Assembly: GCA_900550925.1 (NCBI GenBank)
Contig: URTU01000029.1
Location: forward strand, 1-19,625
DNA: 19,625 nt
Direction: 5' to 3'
Source of the DNA: an uncultured Alistipes sp.
Lineage (GTDB): Bacteria > Bacteroidota > Bacteroidia > Bacteroidales > Rikenellaceae
The number at the start of each line of letters is the position of its first letter. The first letter of the stretch is position 1. Shown one piece after another: positions 7,054 through 15,184 of this stretch. A program made the position numbers and the translations under genes. The notes beneath the pieces were generated by a model that made no database searches, was not told the origin of the DNA, and worked only from the letters and a program-made list of their open reading frames with translations.

Positions 7054-8988
7054 ATGAATAAAAATTCAATCATAGGTCTGATAATCATCGGTGCAGTACT
7101 GATCGGTTACAGCATCTACAGCTCGAAACAACAGGAAAAATACCGTAAGGAACAGGCCGAATGGCTCGCCGCACATCCCGAACTGACGGCTCCGGCCGAT
7201 ACGCTCGCAACCGTGGCGGCCGACAGCAATGCCGTAGCGACCATCACGGCCGACACGCTCACGCCCGAACAGCACCGCCAGATAGCCGAAGAGGCCCTGC
7301 GCAACAACCTCGGCGACATGCTCTACGCCGCCCGAAATGCCGAAGAGCAGACGCTGACCCTCGAAAACGATGTCATGAAGATCTCGTTCTCGAACCGCGG
7401 CGCCCAGGTCTCGGGCGTAGAACTGAAGGACTACATGCGTTATGCCGAGGGTGAACGCACCGAACCCATACAGCTCTTCAAGCCCGGGTCGGCCGACTTC
7501 GACATCTGCATGTACATCCGCAACGGCGCCAACACCATGCGGCTCAATACGCGCGACTACGCCTTCACGCTCGAACCGGTCGAGCAGTTCGACGGCTACC
7601 AGCAGGTGACAATGCGGCTGCCCATACAGCAGAACGCCTCGATCGACTTTATCTACAAGGTCTACAACGGGGAGTCAGAGTCCCGCAACTACATGGTCGA
7701 CTTCGATGTCAAGCTGAACAGCATGTCGCCCCTGATGAACAACCAGACGCAGTTGGCTATCGAGTGGAGCAACATCTCGCTGCAGAACGAGAAGGGTTAC
7801 AAGAACGAGAACATGTCCACCACGATCGCCTACCGTTTCCCCGACGAGAAGTCGGTCAAGACCCTCCGTGCCGGCGAGACAGTCGAAAAGAGCGAAAAGA
7901 CAAAGATCAACTGGGTGGCCTTCAAGCAGCACTACTTCTCGTCGATCTTCATCGCCGACAACAACTTCGACTATGCCGCCATGAAATTCACCACCTTCCC
8001 CGAGGGCTCGGGCGAAATGAAGGATTTCAGCGCCTCGCTGGCCGTTCCGTACACGCCCCAGACCGATAACTATGCATTCCAGTTCTACTTCGGCCCAAAC
8101 AAGTACTCGATCCTCAAGGATTGCGTCTCGAACAACGACCAGTCCCTCTATCTCGAACACATTATCCAGATGGGCTGGTTCGGCTGGATCAACCGCTGGT
8201 TCGTCATCCCGCTCTTCGACTGGCTGCACAAGTACATCGCCAATTTCGGTGTGATAATCCTCATCATGACCATCTTGATCAAGATTATCATCTCGCCGCT
8301 CACCTACAAGTCCTACCTTTCGATGGCCAAGATGCGCGTGGTGAAGCCCGAAATGGACGAAATAAACGCAAAATACCCCAAGCAGGAGGACGCCATGAAG
8401 AAGCAGCAGGCTATCATGGACCTCTACAAGCGCGCCGGCATAAACCCGATGGGCGGATGTATCCCCGTGCTTATACAGCTGCCGATCCTCTATGCCATGT
8501 TCCGCTTCTTCCCCGCCTCGATCGAGTTGCGCGGGCAGTCGTTCCTCTGGGCCGACGACCTTTCGTCGTATGACAGCATCCTTAACCTGCCTTTCAACAT
8601 CCCCTGGTACGGTGACCATGTCAGCCTCTTCGCACTGTTGATGGCTCTGGCACTCTTCTTCTACTCGTGGCTCAACTACCAGCAGAACGCACAGCCTCAG
8701 ATGGCCGGCATGAAATTCATGTCGCTCTACCTGATGCCGATACTGATGCTGCTGTGGTTCAACGAGTACGCCAGCGGTCTGTGCTACTACTACCTGCTCT
8801 CGAACCTGATCACCATAGGTCAGACATACGCCATACGGGCCCTGATCGATGACGACAAGATTCAACGCCAGATTGCGGCCAACAGTGCAAAATCCAAGAA
8901 AAAGAAGAAAAGCCGCCTGCAACAGCGTTACGAGGAATTGATGAAACAGCAGGAAGAGATGCGCCGCCAGCAGCAGCGCAGAAAATAA
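7054..8988 (+). CDS. yidC: Membrane protein insertase YidC (Oxa1 family)
   Basis: YidC inserts and folds inner-membrane proteins, alone or with SecYEG. The 644-residue product has the Gram-negative layout. Membrane segment 1 (about residues 5-22, IIGLIIIGAVLIGY) is followed by a large periplasmic beta-rich domain (about 25-370). The conserved C-terminal Oxa1 core has segments near 390-412, 467-486 (GGCIPVLIQLPILYAMFRFF), 523-540 and 555-595. The core signature SPLTYKSYLSMAKMR follows the second segment. The position of the groove Arg (Arg366 in E. coli) is Lys410 here, in TILIKIIISP. The cytoplasmic tail is very basic and Gln-rich (KSKKKKKSRLQQRYEE to the end), suited to ribosome contact. It lies 112 bases after pyrG with no promoter match between, and a strong terminator follows 180 bases downstream, so it is taken as the last gene of the DUF349-pyrG-yidC unit. 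Confidence 0.97.
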   Translation: MNKNSIIGLIIIGAVLIGYSIYSSKQQEKYRKEQAEWLAAHPELTAPADTLATVAADSNAVATITADTLTPEQHRQIAEEALRNNLGDMLYAARNAEEQTLTLENDVMKISFSNRGAQVSGVELKDYMRYAEGERTEPIQLFKPGSADFDICMYIRNGANTMRLNTRDYAFTLEPVEQFDGYQQVTMRLPIQQNASIDFIYKVYNGESESRNYMVDFDVKLNSMSPLMNNQTQLAIEWSNISLQNEKGYKNENMSTTIAYRFPDEKSVKTLRAGETVEKSEKTKINWVAFKQHYFSSIFIADNNFDYAAMKFTTFPEGSGEMKDFSASLAVPYTPQTDNYAFQFYFGPNKYSILKDCVSNNDQSLYLEHIIQMGWFGWINRWFVIPLFDWLHKYIANFGVIILIMTILIKIIISPLTYKSYLSMAKMRVVKPEMDEINAKYPKQEDAMKKQQAIMDLYKRAGINPMGGCIPVLIQLPILYAMFRFFPASIELRGQSFLWADDLSSYDSILNLPFNIPWYGDHVSLFALLMALALFFYSWLNYQQNAQPQMAGMKFMSLYLMPILMLLWFNEYASGLCYYYLLSNLITIGQTYAIRALIDDDKIQRQIAANSAKSKKKKKSRLQQRYEELMKQQEEMRRQQQRRK

Positions 8989-9165
8989 CGTCCGACCGCC
9001 CTGTGAAGGTAACACTGTGTAAACCGGGGAGGGTGTAAGTTAATTTGCACGTACCGCCGACACACAGGCGGATCTCGGCGGCAATGCTTCCGGCTTCGCC
9101 TACATGTCTTGCCAGGTGCGCGCAACTGTAACGCCACTCAAGGCCCGTAAACAAATCGGCTGTAC

Positions 9166-9207
9166 AATACGGCTTGCGACAGATAATGTCTGCAAGCCGT
9201 ATTTTTT
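9166..9207 (+). terminator. Strong intrinsic terminator after yidC
   Basis: AATACGGCTTGC (9166-9177) pairs perfectly with GCAAGCCGTATT (9192-9203). GACA/TGTC can extend the stem inward with one bulge, and the stem runs into six T (9202-9207). This is a textbook Rho-independent terminator. It closes the pyrG-yidC unit, or a small transcript lying in between. Confidence 0.9.
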
Positions 9208-9243
9208 ATCGTCACCCCCTCTCAACCACGTAATCGGAGGTTC

Positions 9244-9278
9244 CCGGCAAAGGCCCCATGCTACAGCATGTTCGCCGG
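9244..9278. promoter_or_regulatory. Palindrome upstream of the peptide-transporter promoter, candidate operator
   Basis: The inner dyad CATGCT-AC-AGCATG (9257-9270) is perfect. It is flanked by an outer inverted pair, CCGGC (9244-9248) and GCCGG (9274-9278). It sits about 45 bases upstream of the -33 element, a position suited to a regulator-binding site. The operator role is an inference from symmetry and location only. Confidence 0.35.
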
Positions 9279-9314
9279 CCGAGACCATACAGTTCAAAAC
9301 CCTCGTGCGGGATA

Positions 9315-9345
9315 TTGCGAAGTTGTCCAAAAAAGAGTATATTTG
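9315..9345 (+). promoter_or_regulatory. Promoter of the OPT-pepT-nadE unit
   Basis: TTG (9315-9317), a 20-base spacer, then TATATTTG (9338-9345) fits the Bacteroidetes -33/-7 promoter pattern exactly. Transcription should begin near 9352, leaving a leader of about 60 bases before the ATG at 9411. Confidence 0.75.
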
Positions 9346-9410
9346 CGAGGATGTAACCCACGGTAACACCCAGCCCGTGCCGAACGACAATCAAACAAAC
9401 TGAATAAACG

Positions 9411-11375
9411 ATGCAACAGGATCAACAACAAAAACCCGTTTCGCTGCCCGAGAACGCCTACCGCGAACTCAAACCCGGCGAAAAGTACCAACCTCTGATG
9501 CCGGCCGACTCCAAACCGGTCGAAGTTACGGGATACTCCGTCTCGATGGGTATTCTGATGGCCGTACTCTTCTCGGCCGCCGCAGCCTATCTGGGCCTCC
9601 GCGTAGGCCAGGTCTTCGAAGCCGCAATCCCGATCGCAATCATCGCCGTCGGCGTCGGCAACCTCGTCGGCAAAAAGAACACCCTCGGACAGAATGTCAT
9701 AATACAGTCCATCGGCGCCTCGTCGGGCGTAATCGTCGCCGGTACGATATTCACCCTGCCCGCGCTCTACATCCTCGGACTCGAGGCACAGTTCTACCAG
9801 GTCTTCATCGCCTCGCTCATGGGAGGCATACTCGGTATCGTATTGCTGATCCCCTTCCGCAAATACTTCGTCAAGGACATGCACGGAAAGTACCCCTTCC
9901 CCGAGGCTACGGCTACAACCGAGGTCCTCGTATCGGGCGAAAAGGGCGGCTCGCAGGCAAAACTGCTGGCCGTGAGCGGTCTGATCGGCGGTCTCTACGA
10001 CTTCATCATAAGCAGCTTCGGATGGTGGCACGAGGTGATCTCGACCCGCATCTGCGAATGGGGCGCCGACATGGCCGACCGTTTCAAGACCGTCTTCAGC
10101 ATCAATACCGGCGCCGCCGTGCTGGGTCTCGGATATATCATCGGCCTGAAATATGCCGCCGTGATCTGTGCCGGTTCGTTCATCGTCTGGTTCCTCATAG
10201 TTCCGGTTATCGGCATGGCCGGCGGTGACGCCACGGCCGCAATGGATGCCGAAACCATCTTCTCGACATATGCCAAACCGATCGGAATCGGCGGTATCGC
10301 AATGGCCGGAATCATCGGTATCATCCGCCAGGCCGGAATCATCCGTTCGGCCGTCGGGCTGGCCGCAAAGGAGCTCAAGGGCAAAAAGTCAAACACCGCC
10401 GACACCTCATCGGAACGTACTCAGCGCGACATCAAGATGAAATATATCCTGACGATCCTGGTCGCCGCACTGCTCACGACCTTTATCTTCTTCCGCTTCG
10501 GCGTGCTGGGCAACTGGTACTACTCGATCGTGGCGATACTGATCGTTTTCGTCATCTCGTTCCTCTTCACCACCGTCGCCGCAAATGCAATCGCAATCGT
10601 CGGTTCGAACCCCGTCTCCGGAATGACCCTCATGACGCTTATCCTCAGCTCGCTCATTCTGGTCAGCATCGGTCTTAACGGCACCTCGGGAATGACCGCC
10701 GCAATGATCATCGGCGGTGTGGTCTGCACGGCCCTCTCGATGGCCGGCGGCTTCATAACCGACCTCAAGATCGGCTACTGGCTCGGAACAACCCCCGCAA
10801 AACAGGAGGCATGGAAATTCCTCGGGACAGTAATCTCGGCCGCAACTGTCGCCGGCGTGATGATAATCCTCAACAAGACCTACGGTTTCGGCCCCGACAG
10901 TCCGCTCGTGGCACCGCAGGCAAACGCTATGGCCGAGGTGATCCGTCCGCTCATGTCGGGCGGCCAGACACCCTGGATACTCTACTTCGCCGGCGCCGTC
11001 CTGGCTCTCACCCTCACGATGATCGGCGTGCCGGCTCTCGCCTTCGCACTCGGTATGTTCATCCCGCTCCAGCTCAACACCCCGCTGCTGGTCGGCGGCC
11101 TGATCGCATGGTGGGTATCGACCCGCTCGAAAGATGCCAGCGTAAACAAGGCCCGCGCCGATCGGGGTACGCTCATTGCATCGGGATTCATTGCCGGCGG
11201 CGCACTGATGGGTGTGGTAAGCGCAATACTCCGATTCTATGACGTCGATCTCTTTGCCGCCGAATGGAACGCCTCGAAGGGTGCCGAATGGCTTTCGGTA
11301 GTAATGTACATCGCCATCATCGCCTACATGATCTGGGATTCGCGCCGCATCGACAAGAAGGCCAATGCAGAATAA
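9411..11375 (+). CDS. OPT-family oligopeptide transporter
   Basis: This is a 654-residue polytopic membrane protein of the oligopeptide transporter (OPT) family. These are cation-coupled symporters; family members carry small peptides or metal chelates across the inner membrane. A hydrophilic N-terminus of about 40 residues precedes more than a dozen hydrophobic segments. Family-typical stretches include AAYLGLRVGQVFEAAIP (about residues 60-77), the loop KYPFPEATATTEVLVSGE (about 160-178), and GSNPVSGMTLM (about 400-410). There is no signal peptide cleavage site. Immediately downstream (33-base gap) is pepT, a tripeptidase, which favours peptide uptake over metal-chelate uptake. The substrate remains inferred. 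The ATG at 9411 (MQQDQQQKPVSLPENAYREL) fits the promoter at 9315-9345. A palindrome lies upstream of that promoter. Confidence 0.92.
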   Translation: MQQDQQQKPVSLPENAYRELKPGEKYQPLMPADSKPVEVTGYSVSMGILMAVLFSAAAAYLGLRVGQVFEAAIPIAIIAVGVGNLVGKKNTLGQNVIIQSIGASSGVIVAGTIFTLPALYILGLEAQFYQVFIASLMGGILGIVLLIPFRKYFVKDMHGKYPFPEATATTEVLVSGEKGGSQAKLLAVSGLIGGLYDFIISSFGWWHEVISTRICEWGADMADRFKTVFSINTGAAVLGLGYIIGLKYAAVICAGSFIVWFLIVPVIGMAGGDATAAMDAETIFSTYAKPIGIGGIAMAGIIGIIRQAGIIRSAVGLAAKELKGKKSNTADTSSERTQRDIKMKYILTILVAALLTTFIFFRFGVLGNWYYSIVAILIVFVISFLFTTVAANAIAIVGSNPVSGMTLMTLILSSLILVSIGLNGTSGMTAAMIIGGVVCTALSMAGGFITDLKIGYWLGTTPAKQEAWKFLGTVISAATVAGVMIILNKTYGFGPDSPLVAPQANAMAEVIRPLMSGGQTPWILYFAGAVLALTLTMIGVPALAFALGMFIPLQLNTPLLVGGLIAWWVSTRSKDASVNKARADRGTLIASGFIAGGALMGVVSAILRFYDVDLFAAEWNASKGAEWLSVVMYIAIIAYMIWDSRRIDKKANAE

Positions 11376-11408
11376 CACAACTGAACAACCGTTAACAACG
11401 CAATAATT

Positions 11409-12626
11409 ATGGAACTGAAAGATAGATTTCTGAAATACGTCTCCTACGACACCCAGTCGTCGGAGGAGAGTTCGACATTCCCCTCGACCGACAAGCAGCT
11501 GGTACTGCTGCGCGATCTGGCCGAGGAGATGAAACAGCTGGGCATGGTCGAGGTTTCGATGGACAAGAACGGATATGTCATGGGAACCATCCCCGCCTCG
11601 AAAGGCAAGGAGAATGCTCCGGTCATCGGATTCATCTCGCATGTCGACACCTCGCCCGACATGAGCGGCCACGACATCAAACCGCAGATCATCGAGTGCT
11701 ACGACGGCGGTGACATACGTCTCAACCAGCGGCTCACGATGCGGGTGGAGGATTTTCCGGAGCTCAGCTTCTTCAAGGGGCATACGCTCATCCACACCGA
11801 CGGCACGACCCTGCTCGGGGCCGACGACAAGGCCGGCGTAGCCGAGATTATGACCGCTGCCGAGTACCTGCTCTCGCACCCCGAAGTAGAACACGGCAAG
11901 ATCCGCATCGGCTTCACCCCTGACGAGGAGATAGGCCGCGGAGTCGACTTCTTCGATGTCAAGGCCTTCGGTGCCCAGTTCGCCTATACGGTCGACGGCG
12001 GCATGGAGGGCGAGCTGGAGTACGAAAACTTCAACGCCGCCAGCGCCAAGATCCGCATACAGGGCAAGAACATCCACCCGGGATATGCCAAGGACAAGAT
12101 GATCAACGCGCTTCAGGTTGCATGCGAGATCAACTCGATGCTCCCCGTTGCCCAGCGTCCCGAGCATACCGAAGGTTACGAAGGTTTCTACCACCTGGTC
12201 GGCCTGAACGGTACGGTCGAGGAGGCCGAGATAAGCTACATAATCCGCGACCACGACCGCGCCAAGTTCGAGGCAAAGAAGCACTACCTGCAAGGCATCG
12301 TCGCCCTGCTGACCGAGAAATGGGGCGCCGGCGTCATCAACCTCCAGCTCAAGGACCAGTACTACAACATGCGCGAGATGGTCGAACCGCATCCCGAAGT
12401 GATCGACAAGGCCCTCGCCGCAATGAAAGAGGCTGGCGTTGAACCTATCGTACGCCCGATCCGCGGCGGTACGGACGGTTCGCGGCTCTCGTACATGGGT
12501 CTGCCCTGTCCGAATCTCTTCACCGGCGGGATGAATTTCCACGGCAAGTTCGAATACTGCTCGCTCACCACAATGAAACGAGCCATGCAGGTAATCATCA
12601 ATCTGGCCCGCCTGTGGGCCGAATAG
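11409..12626 (+). CDS. pepT: Peptidase T (tripeptide aminopeptidase)
   Basis: PepT is a cytosolic di-zinc M20 aminopeptidase that removes the N-terminal residue from tripeptides. The 405 residues match the family length. All expected metal and catalytic residues are visible: His78 and Asp80 in SHVDTS, Asp140 in GADDKAG, Glu173/Glu174 in PDEEIG, Asp196 in TVDGG, and His378 in NFHGKFE. The dimerisation (lid) domain lies between about residues 208 and 320, with NIHPGYAKDKMINA at its start. The start MELKDRFLKYVSYDTQS is the normal N-terminus. It follows the OPT transporter gene by 33 bases and precedes nadE by ten, so the three are probably one operon. The pairing suggests import of small peptides followed by their hydrolysis to amino acids. 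Confidence 0.97.
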   Translation: MELKDRFLKYVSYDTQSSEESSTFPSTDKQLVLLRDLAEEMKQLGMVEVSMDKNGYVMGTIPASKGKENAPVIGFISHVDTSPDMSGHDIKPQIIECYDGGDIRLNQRLTMRVEDFPELSFFKGHTLIHTDGTTLLGADDKAGVAEIMTAAEYLLSHPEVEHGKIRIGFTPDEEIGRGVDFFDVKAFGAQFAYTVDGGMEGELEYENFNAASAKIRIQGKNIHPGYAKDKMINALQVACEINSMLPVAQRPEHTEGYEGFYHLVGLNGTVEEAEISYIIRDHDRAKFEAKKHYLQGIVALLTEKWGAGVINLQLKDQYYNMREMVEPHPEVIDKALAAMKEAGVEPIVRPIRGGTDGSRLSYMGLPCPNLFTGGMNFHGKFEYCSLTTMKRAMQVIINLARLWAE

Positions 12627-12636
12627 CTCGCACACG

Positions 12637-14580
12637 ATGAAAAACTTCGGATTCGTAAAGATCGCTACGGCAATACCCTCGGTCAGAGTGGCCGACTGCC
12701 GACACAACGCCGACAGAATAGCCGAAATGATGGAGCTCGCCGCAAAACGCGGTGCTGCCATCGTGCTGTTCCCCGAAATGTCGATCACGGGATATACCTG
12801 CGGCGATCTTTTCGCCCAATCCGTATTGCTCGACGCTGCACGCGAGGCGCTCGGTACCATCGTCAGTCAGAGCAAGCATACCGATACGGTTGCTGTCGTC
12901 GGGCTGCCGCTGGAGGTCAATTCGGCAATCTACAACTGCGCTGCCGTGATCCGCGCCGGAAAGATCGTCGGTATCGTACCGAAAAGCTACCTGCCCAACT
13001 ATTTCGAATTCTACGAGGCCCGCTGGTTCGCACCGGCCGCCGCTGCCGGCAGAATCGGCGAGATCGAACTGCTCGGACAGACCGTGCCGTTCGGCAGCGA
13101 CCTGCTCTTCCGCGCCGAAGAGGTTTGCTTCGGAATCGAGATCTGCGAAGACCTCTGGGTGCCCATACCCCCTTCGTCTGCTGCCGCCCTCAACGGCGCC
13201 GAACTGATCCTCAACCTCTCGGCTACGGACGAGGCCGTCGGCAAATACGACTATATCCGCAATCTTGTCGCACAGCAGTCGGCCCGCACAATCACGGCAT
13301 ACGCCTACTGCTCGGCCGGAGCCGGCGAATCGTCGACCGACCTGGTCTTCGCCGGAAACGGAATCATCGCCGAGAACGGCACAATCATGGTCGAAACCGA
13401 ACGGTTCTCGCCCGATGAACGCATTACCTTCTGCGACATCGACATCGAACGCCTGAGGATCGAACGCCGCCGCCGGAATACATTCCGCGCCGAGGGGATC
13501 GAGTTGCCGCAGGCCAGATATATCGCGACAGATATTCCGGCGTGTGACGTGGCACACAGTTTCGACCGTGCGGTCGACCGCGCACCTTTCGTTCCGGCAT
13601 CGGATGCACACCGCGACGAACGCTGCCGCGAAATATTCTCGATCCAGGCCAGCGGTCTGGCCCAGCGGCTGCGGCATACCCGTTCGAAATGTGCCGTCGT
13701 GGGCATCTCGGGAGGTCTCGACTCGACACTCGCGCTGATAGTCACCGCCGCCGCATTTGACCGCCTCAAACTCGACCGAAAAGGTATCATAGGCATTACG
13801 ATGCCGGGATTCGGTACTACGGGCCGCACATACAACAACGCCCTGAAGCTGATGCGGGAACTCGGCGTAACTATTCGCGAGATCCCGATCCGCAAAGCCT
13901 GTCTACAGCACTTCTCCGACATAGGCCTCGACCCGTCGGCCCGCAACGTCACATACGAAAACTCTCAGGCCCGCGAACGTACGCAGATACTGATGGATGT
14001 GGCCAACAACGAGGGCGGCATGGTGATCGGCACGGGCGACCTGAGCGAACTGGCACTCGGCTGGGCAACCTACAACGGCGACCACATGTCGATGTACGGC
14101 GTCAACTGCGGCGTTCCGAAGACCCTGGTCAGGTATCTGGTCGAGTGGTACGCCTCGCAGAACAGCGAAACGGGAATTGCCGCAACGCTCCGCGACATAA
14201 TCAACACCCCGATAAGTCCCGAGCTGCTGCCGGCCGACGAAAACGACCGCATAGCCCAGAAGACCGAAGATCTGGTCGGGCCGTACGAACTGCACGACTT
14301 CTTCCTCTACAACATGGTAAGGCAGGGCTTCGCGCCGGACAAGATCGAGTTCCTGGCCCGCAAGGCATTCGAGGGGCTCTACGACAACCGCACGATACGT
14401 CACTGGCTGTCGACCTTCGTGCGCCGCTTCTTCAACCAGCAGTTCAAGAGGTCGGCACTTCCCGACGGTCCCAAGGTCGGTTCGGTCAACCTCTCGCCGC
14501 GCGGCGACTGGCGCATGCCGAGCGACGCCGAAAGCGCCGAATGGCTCCGCAGCCTCGATCGAGCTTCCGAGAAGGAATAG
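12637..14580 (+). CDS. nadE: Glutamine-dependent NAD+ synthetase
   Basis: This two-domain enzyme converts deamido-NAD (NaAD) to NAD+ with ATP, using ammonia released from glutamine. The 647-residue product has an N-terminal nitrilase-like glutaminase domain with the triad Glu47 (FPEMS), Lys116 (VPKSYLPNY) and Cys170 (EICEDLWVP). From about residue 330 comes the synthetase domain with the ATP-pyrophosphatase loop GISGGLDSTLAL (356-367). GTGDLSELALGW and the C-terminal LPDGPKVGSVNLSPRGDWRMPSD are standard for NadE. The start at 12637 gives MKNFGFVKIATAIPSVRVAD, the expected first strand of the nitrilase fold. It lies ten bases after pepT without a promoter match, so it is read as the last gene of the transporter-pepT unit. 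Amino acids freed by PepT could supply its glutamine; that link is speculative. Confidence 0.97.
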   Translation: MKNFGFVKIATAIPSVRVADCRHNADRIAEMMELAAKRGAAIVLFPEMSITGYTCGDLFAQSVLLDAAREALGTIVSQSKHTDTVAVVGLPLEVNSAIYNCAAVIRAGKIVGIVPKSYLPNYFEFYEARWFAPAAAAGRIGEIELLGQTVPFGSDLLFRAEEVCFGIEICEDLWVPIPPSSAAALNGAELILNLSATDEAVGKYDYIRNLVAQQSARTITAYAYCSAGAGESSTDLVFAGNGIIAENGTIMVETERFSPDERITFCDIDIERLRIERRRRNTFRAEGIELPQARYIATDIPACDVAHSFDRAVDRAPFVPASDAHRDERCREIFSIQASGLAQRLRHTRSKCAVVGISGGLDSTLALIVTAAAFDRLKLDRKGIIGITMPGFGTTGRTYNNALKLMRELGVTIREIPIRKACLQHFSDIGLDPSARNVTYENSQARERTQILMDVANNEGGMVIGTGDLSELALGWATYNGDHMSMYGVNCGVPKTLVRYLVEWYASQNSETGIAATLRDIINTPISPELLPADENDRIAQKTEDLVGPYELHDFFLYNMVRQGFAPDKIEFLARKAFEGLYDNRTIRHWLSTFVRRFFNQQFKRSALPDGPKVGSVNLSPRGDWRMPSDAESAEWLRSLDRASEKE

Positions 14581-14613
14581 GCTGCAGACAACAGCCGCCT
14601 GCACACAAAGCAT

Positions 14614-14650
14614 TTACGGACGGACTCCGATGATCGGAGTCCGTCCGTAA
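14614..14650 (+). terminator. Perfect 17-bp hairpin after nadE, non-canonical terminator
   Basis: TTACGGACGGACTCCGA (14614-14630) and its exact reverse complement (14634-14650) flank the three-base loop TGA. It begins 33 bases after the nadE stop, where a terminator is expected. No T-tract follows on the + strand (CCATATATAATG), and on the - strand only AATGCTTTG follows. It may be a factor-assisted terminator, a 3'-end stabilising hairpin, or something else. Confidence 0.55.
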
Positions 14651-15156
14651 CCATATATAATGTCCACATCTCTTCAGCGAAAAAAAGTCTGAGGTACGGG
14701 ATTGTAGGTGTATCGCTACAGCTACCGGTTGTGCAAACAGAAAATATAACAAAAAGAATGTATGTAGAACATATGAAGATAAAATAATCAGTTATCTTAT
14801 CCCGTCCCCAGACACCCTCACCGAAACAAGATCCGTGCCAAACGGCACAATACGACGGCCCGCCGCCGCCATCGTACAGCCCCGACAACATATCCACCCT
14901 CTCCTCTCTGCACGGTCTTTCTCTCCTCGCGGCCCGTCGCAACGGCAACCATACGCAATATTACCCAACAACCATCACCCACCCCGTCATTCGGCGCCCA
15001 CACCTCCACCCGGTGCAACTCCCGTCTGAAAAACAATACCACGGCCCACATTTCACCCCTCCGGCCGACGGGTTTGGCAAGGTTTTCTCGGCCGTAACTA
15101 CAGCCGCCGCAACCGGTCTTCAGACGATTCGGACGAATTATGGCCGCCGAAACAGC

Positions 15157-15184
15157 TTGTTGCCCGATAAAATTCGTATCTTTG
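15157..15184 (+). promoter_or_regulatory. Promoter of the aroQ-pyk-flippase-thiL unit
   Basis: TATCTTTG (15177-15184) is an exact TAnnTTTG -7 element. TTG at 15157-15159 is a plausible -33 element with a slightly short 17-base spacer. Transcription would start near 15191, about 40 bases before the aroQ ATG. A dyad TTCGG-AAA-CCGAA (15187-15199) lies across the expected start site. Confidence 0.7.

Larger units (their letters stand above)
8989..9410. other. Intergenic region between yidC and the OPT transporter gene
   Basis: These 422 bases contain no gene I can support. In order they hold about 175 bases of unknown content with a short CCGCC/GGCGG hairpin near 9052-9070, the strong terminator at 9166-9207, a palindrome at 9244-9278, and the transporter promoter at 9315-9345. 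A near-match to the -7 consensus, TTAATTTG at 9040-9047, could start a short transcript of about 150 bases ending at the terminator, but it lacks a -33 TTG. Confidence 0.55.

Noticed and set aside
9121..9138. CGCAACTGTAACGCCACT resembles the core of a cobalamin riboswitch.
   Set aside because: The upstream GGGAA...CCGGTG elements and the downstream B12 box are missing, and the adjacent genes are not cobalamin-related; likely coincidence, though a covariance search could settle it.
10602..10613. GGTTCGAACCCC looks like a tRNA T-arm.
   Set aside because: It encodes the conserved GSNPV segment of the OPT transporter, and no acceptor or anticodon arms surround it.
10407..12860. An 817-codon open frame on the - strand opposite the OPT and pepT genes, and similar long antisense frames opposite yidC (7675-9015) and the DUF349 gene (3098-4930).
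   Set aside because: They mirror well-identified genes with full motif sets, resemble no family I know, and arise from G/C-ending codons that keep the antisense frame free of stops.
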